Source of the DNA: Trissonchulus latispiculum
Taxonomy: Eukaryota > Nematoda > Enoplea > Enoplida > Ironidae
Assembly: GCA_030248195.1 (NCBI GenBank)
Contig: JASAND010026752.1
Coordinates: 1-64,000 of the forward strand
Length of the DNA: 64,000 nt
Reading direction: 5' to 3'
Below the pieces are notes generated by a model. That model made no database searches and had not been told where the DNA came from. It worked only from the letters and a program-made list of their open reading frames with translations. Shown here piece by piece: positions 57,100 through 64,000 of the stretch (positions are counted from its first letter, which is position 1; each line of letters starts with the position of its first letter). Both the position numbers and the translations under genes were made by a program.

Positions 57100-58760
57100 A
57101 ATAACAAATTATTAATCACCATAAATAATTTCGTTTAAATTAACCCATTCAGGGGTTACCCATTTCATGTGGTTTCAGAATGGCCTAAGTTGTACAACTT
57201 TTCGTCAATTTTTGGGCAAGTTAAGATCACGTTTTAATTGCCTGTCCCTTTGGTTACGTTTACGTGTAAACCTAAAATTTTATAAAATTTGCCCAAGTTT
57301 CGTCCCCGAAATTTACCAGAAGGTTGGTCAGTTGGGGGCAATATTTCGCCAATATCATTAGTTTGAGCCCCCAACTGAACTCCAGGCCAAAAAGAGCCTG
57401 GAGCTTTCTGTGTAAAAGATAGGAAGCTTCTTGAAGTTTCTAGAAACTTCTAGACGTTTTCCTCTAAAATTAAAACCGCCGCACTAATTACAAACTGTCA
57501 GCAAGCTGTCGCTCGCTCCCAAATTCCAAATTCCTAGTCAGTGTTCGACTAGGCACAGCTGAGAGCGGCCGCTCTGAAATGTCCCTCTTCCCCCTGTGTA
57601 CTGCTTCTCATGTCACTAGTGTGACACGGGAAAAGCAGTACACAGCCCCAAATCTCACAAAAAAATCTAGGGACCTCTTTGGCCCTCAGGCCAGAGAGGA
57701 AAGCTGAATCAAACCCGAACACTAACAACTTGAGTGGCCATACGGACCTTTTATGTCCGGCCTTAATCTACTGCTTAGGATAAAAAATTAATAATTGATA
57801 TTGTGGCCCTTTTTGGCCAATTTTTTATATTGTTGTAATTTGGCCTTTAGGCCTTTTTTATATTTTGAGGCCAAGTGGCCACCCTTTTTTCGAATTCATG
57901 TCGTGGCCAGGAGGCCAGAATTCTATATTTTTGGGCCTTAGAGCCCCGTTTATTACCAACATTTACCTTATGGCCTTTACATATTGCCTTTACATATTTA
58001 CATATTGCCTTATGGCCAATTTTCATTTATCTAGCGTGATGGGCTTTCGAGCCACTTTTCGTTCTTTTATCATAATTATTTTATTATTTCGACATTATGG
58101 GCAGCTCATGTAGACCCCTCCTCTTCGATGGAGGTCTTGAGAATTGCCCCGGCTTTTGTTGTTTTATTTTTATACACGGAACTCTCTAATTATTGAGGCT
58201 CCTTGGCCTCCTCCCCATTTCAATTTTGGTTTTCTGTTTTGGCTTCTGTTTAACTTTTGGGTCAACGACACGACCTGTGTTTTTGTGAGTTTTTAACAAG
58301 GCCCTTTGGCCCAAAGTTGGGGTTTCTTTTTGTAGATTTATTAGGATTTTAAGTGGGACCCAACCCCTGAGTTTGAGATAGAGGGTCCCTTTGCTACGAC
58401 CCAGGAATTAATAAGTTAGTTGGCAGAATCATTTTCCCCGCAGCCGGCAACTAGGAGTTGCCGGCCATAATTTCCAAAATAGGCATCGTATAACTTTAAA
58501 AATAAGCTTTGTTTTATTTCAGCTTTAGGTCGGCTTCAAAATCATTAGGTAACAAAATCGCATAGGCCATTTTCAACTAATCCCAAAACTGTGAGCTGAT
58601 ACTACTTTTAATCATTTAATTATCAAGCTGTTTCTAAGAGGAGTGGCCGGCTTCCTCTATTTTCCGTACGTAATCTTTAGTTCATAGTGTATTTAGTTTG
58701 TTTAATTAATCTTTGCTGTTAGTAATAATTGCCGAGCAATTATTACTCACTGGCTTTCTT
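57100..58760 (+). repeat. LTR-like sequence, copy 2, with conserved stem-loops
   Basis: Shares ordered blocks with 20340-21860: AGTCAGTGTTCG (57536), GAGAGCGG, a long hairpin GTGTACTGCTT...AAGCAGTACAC (57596-57643), GGCC-rich text, GGGCAGCTCATG...CGATGGAGGTCTTGAGAATTGCCC (58099-58150), AGGGTCCCTTTGCTACGACCC, a perfect hairpin GCCGGCAACT-AGG-AGTTGCCGGC (58443-58465) and the terminal hairpin 58722-58746. No coding sequence adjoins it, so it looks like a solo LTR or other non-coding element. Exact ends are not fixed. Confidence 0.6.
58722..58746. other. Perfect 10-bp stem-loop in LTR-like copy 2
   Basis: GTAATAATTG-CCGAG-CAATTATTAC; counterpart of 21829-21853 with a compensatory stem change and a different loop. 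Confidence 0.8.
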
Positions 58761-60040
58761 CCAAATTGTTCTCCAAACTTTTATCAAACTCGCAAGGTTC
58801 TCATCAAATTTGTAAGGTTTAATTTTTTCATAAAATTTCTTTTATAAAGCAGTTCCAGGGAATTGCAAAGGCCAAATTCGAGCACAACAAAGTTTAAAAT
58901 TCAATAACCAAATATGCACATAAATTGGGATTTAGTTAATTAGTATATATGTCTTTAGTAGCTAGATGTTTATTAGAAATATGTGTAGTCAATGTATGAA
59001 AGGGTCCCCAAATTTACGAAAGAAGGCTATTCGGGTAAACCCTCATGGAGCGTGAGGTTCCGAAATTAACCAACTTTTAGAAATGCCTGATTTGCATGAC
59101 TGTTGAATGATTTGATGTTTTTTGCTTGTGTGGTTGAAGAATGAATGTTTTGATCGTACTAACTGGCAGCTCACGAAAACTCCCCTTACACGATAGGGGT
59201 TGTGAGGATTGTCAGACCAGTATGAATGGAGTCGGGAAATCACACAAATTAGTAGTTCCTTGGTCTCTAAATCAAGTTTTACATTCTCGCCCTAATACTT
59301 ACTGTTCAGACACACATATCATCGACATAGTAGTTAAAATTCAGTGAACCACTAATTGGGTCGATTGAATATCCGTAGTAATATAAACCGTTAAACCGGG
59401 ATGGTACAGGACAGTGCAGGTTCAATATAGCAGAAATCAGTTGAGATTGTTGGTCACAGTTTGATATATTGCAGTTCATGTTAAAACTTGTATTGTTAAC
59501 CTAAAACTATCATTCTATCTAGACTAGAACGCTGATAACATGGATCATCCCAATGGTTTCCAGTGTATCAACTCCCATCTGGTGCATGGGATTCATACCA
59601 GTAGAACTGCCTCAAACTCCCATATAAGGCAGGAAATTGAATAAATGTGTATAACTGCTTAGCTGTTCGGTAAATGACTGACATTCTGAAAAAAATGAGG
59701 CTAATTGGCAGTATAAGTGAAAATCCACTGTTGATTCGTCATAAAATGCAAATGAGGTAGTCAATTCGGTCCAGGGTCACGGGGACCCCCGGGACAGAGT
59801 GTTACTACCAGGTGGACCTCTATTCGTCCGCGTAGGTAGTCCTATCGCGAAGGAGCGGATGAATCTCAAACAAGGACTTCGCGCTGGTCTGCCTCGCAAA
59901 ATTAAGATGCTATTCTCGTATTTTGTACGACAAAATTCAGAAACTCTCTGCAAGATACAAAGTATGAACTAGCTAAGCTTTGTTTGTTACCAATGTTGTT
60001 CTGTCTTAATATGCATCAATCGGTAGAATTGTGTGATTCG
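58761..60040. other. Intergenic, nothing recognised
   Basis: Short open frames only. A GC-richer patch at 59765-59900 (GGTCACGGGGACCCCCGGG) is self-complementary but matches nothing known. Confidence 0.35.
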
Positions 60041-60047
60041 TGTCCTC

Positions 60048-60485
60048 ACTGGTGTCCGTTTAAATGTCTAAAGTCAAAACGTCTAACGTTCGTAACGTCT
60101 ACCGACGAAACGTCTAACGACAAAACGTCTACTGACAAAACGTCTAAATTTTTCAAAATTGTGTGACCCGTTTAAAACGTCTGAAATCGTTTTCTAATGA
60201 ACGCAAACCAAATTTACTGAAACCGAATTTATTTTAAAACCATACTAAATTAAACTCTACGTCTAGTTTGTTTTATTTTGAAATTAAAATTTACAATATG
60301 TTCAATTCTAAAACTGCTTCCCGAATTTCAGAAATTCAATTCAGATTTAAAATTAGGTAAATTAGCATTAAGATGAAAACTGTGAAGTTTTAGTCCAGTT
60401 TGAGTTTGCCAGATTATGAATATAATGCCGATTTGCAGACGTTAGACGTTTTGACTTTAGACGTTTTGATAGGAAACCGTCCTAA
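60048..60485. mobile_element. Probable non-autonomous element with AACGTCTA arrays
   Basis: The left part (60060-60180) repeats AAACGTCTAAC/AAACGTCTAC. The right part (60435-60475) has the inverted form GTTAGACGTTTTGACTTTAG. Terminal sequences TGGTGTCCGTTT and (inverted) TAGGACGGTTT are similar. A target duplication was not identifiable. Architecture is the same as for the hAT-like elements in this window. Confidence 0.55.
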
Positions 60486-62770
60486 CTTGTGCGCTCTAAC
60501 AAAACCACCAAATTCGTTCAAGTTTGCGTTTTTCTGCAGAGTGTTGCAATAACGACTCGAATTTTTTATATCAGCCTTTTATCACAAAAAGTGAAGGCTC
60601 TACGTTAATAGTTTCCTTAAACTCCAACGCTGCAGAAATTACACTCTTGCCCTCACTCATTCTCACTGACAATAAAACCAATATCACTCCAGTTTACATT
60701 TTTATGAAGAATATCGTAATCTCTATTCAAACTTTTTATGTCACCCTGCTACTTCAAAAGGCAAAGTACTACTACATAGATATCGATTAGTACGTAAGAA
60801 TTATGAATCTCTTTGAACCATCTTCTAATGAACCTCAGAAAAGCAGTAATTTTAAGAAACGAACGTTTTGTGATTAATGTCAATTTTATGCAGGAAACGG
60901 GTGCTTTTCTGTTCCCAAAAGGCCTAAAGTCACCATTTCAAGCCTGACTAGGAGTAACTTGAATATCTGCGGAAGAATTGCGTTGAGTTGGCGATTTTCT
61001 GCACCAGGAAGCAGAAAATCGCCCAAAATCGATATTCATATAAAGTTTGTTCATATTTAGTACTAATCTTAGTTTAGTCGCCAAACGGCCTAAAAATTGC
61101 GCCGTTTCGATCGTTTAAACTGAACATTATTCAAGATAAATGAATTTCCAAACTTTGTCAAAGAAAGCCAATTAAAGTAAGTAATGGTTGCTGGGTTTGA
61201 TTCCCGCACATGTATTCTGAATTAATGGGTTTTAACCCATTTGATTCAGGTTCACCACGGAAGTGTCCTGCCCAGATTCACATCAGTCGGAACCTTATTC
61301 CTGCGGTCCTGTAAGGATTAGCCTGAAGACAGTTCATATTGATACGGAACGGACCTAGAGTAGATAGTTGATTGGATCATATTGGATTACTTGAGTCATT
61401 GAATTTGGACCTGTTCAGAGAATCAGAAGGTACATTGGAAGTCTGGAGCTTATTGATTGAGAGTTTAAGGCAGAGACATTTTTGGCACGAACCTGATCAC
61501 TTACCGGTTTAACCTTAACAGCGAACGTGTTTAAAGTGTAAAGTTGGTAGTGGAAGAACAGACCAAACTTTACGGGTGGGAAACTGAGCACAAGGATAGT
61601 GTCGAACCTGGAGGAGATGTAGTTCCAGTCGAGCTAAGCGAGCCTCGCCAAAGATGCCTAAGTGAATCCTACCGAACGGAGTTAAACCGCCGATGAAAAG
61701 CAAAGACTCAAATAATAAGAATTCTACCCCAAACTTGCTGAAAAGTACACACTTAAAAAGAACTATCTACCTACCCAAATATTCTTAGAAACACCCTACT
61801 TGCCGACTATGCAATTCTAAAACAAAAACCTAAGCTATGAAGACGCCCTAAAATGGTCCAAAAAAGACCACATTTACCTGGAATAAAATATGCTTGACAA
61901 AAGGGGGTGACCCTTTTGAATTGAAAATTGGTTTTTTGGTGAAATTTCGGTGAAAATTGCTTACAAAATAAAGTGCAAACACAAGTACAGAACCGAAACA
62001 ACCTAACTAAAGTTTCACAAAGTTTTCAGTGTAAGAATAGGACAGTACAAGAATTTACCAGAAAAGACAAGACAAAAGACAAAAACCAGTAAACCACACT
62101 AAGAAATGGAACCCTAATTAACTGTCATTAATTATACTTCGGTCATCTCCTGGTAACTCCCCGCCTAGACCGACCCCTGTACTTGTACTCTCTACCGCCC
62201 GATAGCCGCCTTAGATCTGTGCGGTTCCTTGTGAATCTTTAATACCAGATCTAAGCCCGCTCACCCATTCCCGGAATAGAATTGTAATATATTTAAATTT
62301 AACTAATTGTCAGTTAATTATTCGCTGTTGTTTGTAATTTGATTTGATAGTAGCCGGATAAGGAAGTCAGTATAACATAATCTCATACCCACACGCACAA
62401 TACCTGACTGTGCCCTATGATCAAGACCTGAAGAAGAGGAACCCTCAGTTAAGGTTAACCTAGAAGGAAGAGTTAGGCTTAGTTAGTAATACATATAACA
62501 AGAGGAAGAAAGAAGGAATTAATATATTGGAGAAAATTAACTATTCTTCCATTACTGTCGGTCAAACCAAAATACACCGTCTGGGAAAAGACTTGGCAAC
62601 CCTGGTACCCTGTGCTTGTATTGTCTATTGTTAATACACATATTGAAACGTATTTATTCAAGTTTTCTATTAATCATTCTATTAATATTGTTTCTATTAG
62701 ACTGTATCGAATCTTGTCATTTACCAATAAATTATTGAGTAATCCGGTAAACTCAGTTAGGGACATCTTT
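60486..62770. other. Intergenic with two strong hairpins
   Basis: A 13-bp perfect stem GGCGATTTTCTGC-(8)-GCAGAAAATCGCC lies at 60990-61023. A second hairpin CTGAAT/ATTCAG with inner ATGGGTT/AACCCAT lies at 61217-61249. The text just before the latter (GGGTTTGATTCCCGC, about 61193-61207) is B-box-like. No gene was recognised. Confidence 0.45.
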
Positions 62771-62776
62771 ACCTGA

Positions 62777-62990
62777 ATCAAGATCCTGTTGCGATCTCAT
62801 TGCTGTGAAAGATCCTGTTGCGATCTCTACTGCTGAAAGATCCTGTCGCGATCTCATTGCTCTGAAAGATCCTGTTGCGATCTCATTGCTGTGAAAGATC
62901 CTGTTGCGATCTCTACTGCTGAAAGATCCTGTTGCGATCTCATTGCTCTGAAAGATCCTGTTGCGATCTCTGCTGCTGAACCTGTTGCGA
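62777..62990. repeat. 28/29-bp tandem array, seven units
   Basis: Unit AAGATCCTGTTGCGATCTC followed by ATTGCTGTGA, TACTGCTGA or ATTGCTCTGA. The three variants recur in order (A, B, C, A, B, C, B-like), so the array was extended by duplication of an 86-bp trimer. Open frames across it on the minus strand are a by-product of the repetition. Confidence 0.85.
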
Positions 62991-63604
62991 TCATCCAACG
63001 ACCCCTAACAAACGAACTTACGACCATTATCCTACTTAGGTTGGCTATAGGAATCTCTGATTCTTTACACATCACCTTTCAGAGATTCGGTATTTAAGTC
63101 TGCTAATTTTCAGTAGACGCGCTGACCTTCCGTTGTAATCTAGCGAGTTGCGAGTCTGCCCCTGGAGGATCAAAAGAGAAGATAGCCTAAGAAAGTCGAT
63201 GTCAATTTTACTAGCTTCATTACAAAAGCTAAGCCATTCCAAGTCAAAACAAGTCAATAAAATGCTTTACCTATATTTTCAGCTCAGCATTGGGTTGAAT
63301 TCAGTTACAGCAGCTATATTGGGCTCACTGTGTAGAAGAATTTCAGTTCGCAAGGCAAAAAATACGTTTTTCTTTCCGAAGATGGAAATTCACTAGAAAT
63401 AAAAATGTGCATTAGGTCATCCGCTATGCTGTGTTTGGTTTTGTGGTGTCGAGGATGAGGTTTTGGGAGCGATACCATATCATCATGCAGAATAAGCTCA
63501 CGTTTGCGATGCATTTTGAGCAACAGTAGTGTTGTGGTTTTGTTACAGCATAGTTAAAGTTATGAAAACTTGTTTTGCACCACCTCACCGTTTGCAATCA
63601 GTGT
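62991..63604. other. Intergenic, nothing recognised
   Basis: Short overlapping open frames on both strands without motifs. Confidence 0.35.
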
Positions 63605-63614
63605 TGACGCATGA

Positions 63615-63680
63615 AATGGGATCCCATGGGTTGGGATGGGATGGGATGGGCTGGGATTCAGATCTCTGATGGCTGGGATG
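63615..63680 (+). repeat. GGGAT-rich tract, possible G-quadruplex
   Basis: GGGTTGGGATGGGATGGGATGGGCTGGG gives at least five G3 runs separated by two bases, followed by GGCTGGGATGGCTGG. This fits a G-quadruplex and also resembles a hAT-like subterminal array whose ends were not located. Confidence 0.6.
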
Positions 63681-63901
63681 GCTGGATTACTTTTGACTAA
63701 ATCCGCTTTCATATTGGAATACCAAAAATTTGGGTTTTGCATTTTGACTTTTGACAATTGTTTCAGAAGTATAAAAATTACTCGATGCATCAACATTATT
63801 GTGCTGTGTTTGCCCGTAGCAAGCTTTTGATATCTGATTTCACTAACCTGGCCTCTTGACGTATAATTTTCTTCCATATGCCACTCCGTAATTCCAAGTC
63901 T

Positions 63902-64000
63902 ACTGTAAGGGAAGCAGGCATAGGAAAGATTGATAAGCCTGCAATGGGGGTTCAGCTGATGGTCCCGTGGTGTAGTGGGTTTAGCATGTCTGACTCTAGA
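63902..64000 (+). repeat. Second copy of the SINE-like tRNA-related repeat, cut by window end
   Basis: CTGTAAGGGAAGCAGGCATA and TTGATAAGCCTGCAATGGG, then the tRNA-like start GGTCCCGTGGTGTAG at about 63961. It matches 45390-45500. It carries a small insertion in the D-loop region (GTGGGTTTAGC) and retains an A in the anticodon stem (GTCTGAC) that the other copy lacks. Confidence 0.75.

Overview
The window is AT-rich eukaryotic DNA from what looks like an invertebrate metazoan. The evidence is spliced genes with GT-AG introns and T-rich acceptor tracts, Ty3/gypsy-type retroelements, several hAT-like DNA transposon families, tRNA-like SINE sequences, satellites, and no operon-like gene packing. 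Ankyrin-repeat genes and a metazoan-type FGGY kinase fit an arthropod-like or other protostome genome. The species cannot be determined from the sequence.

Host-type coding sequence is sparse. Positions 370-2151 hold the C-terminal part of an FGGY-family carbohydrate kinase gene with four apparent frame breaks. An unrecognised exon lies on the minus strand at 11245-12400 and a weaker multi-helix membrane exon at 5182-5745. A degenerate coding region of unknown origin lies at about 15680-17801. The most substantial gene block is 38937-55211. It holds one intact two-exon ankyrin-repeat gene (38937-41025), a tandemly duplicated and damaged copy (41791-43486), and a diverged relative ending in two membrane helices (52076-54702) with a partial duplicate of its 3' end (54821-55200). 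All three share an unrecognised N-terminal region and ankyrin repeats in which a Cys takes the usual Ala position (LHxxC).

The rest is dominated by mobile elements, many with target-site duplications (TSDs) that can be read directly. A MITE family with CAAGAGTRCATAAT ends and 7-bp TSDs occurs at 2158-2575, 13969-14026, 22614-24639, 24653-~29785 and 31569-37182. Three of these are interrupted by later insertions: a 769-bp hAT-like element (23848-24616, TSD CTCTTGTG), a 4.8-kb LTR retrotransposon that seems to encode only Gag (24702-29488, TSD CAGT), and a nearly complete Ty3/gypsy element on the minus strand (31598-36568, TSD ATTAG). Non-autonomous hAT-like elements with GC-rich subterminal motif arrays and 8-bp TSDs lie at 12524-12909, 15040-15257, 38528-38729 and 46595-48006; several solo ends occur elsewhere.

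Two diverged copies of a long LTR-like sequence (about 20340-21860 and 57100-58760) share position-conserved stem-loops, one with compensatory base changes. Tandem arrays include a 183-bp satellite (about 7440-9838), a 9-bp-based minisatellite (9845-11010), a 28/29-bp array (62777-62990), a duplicated ~205-bp unit (14216-14690) and four regularly spaced copies of a 20-bp motif (4145-4315).
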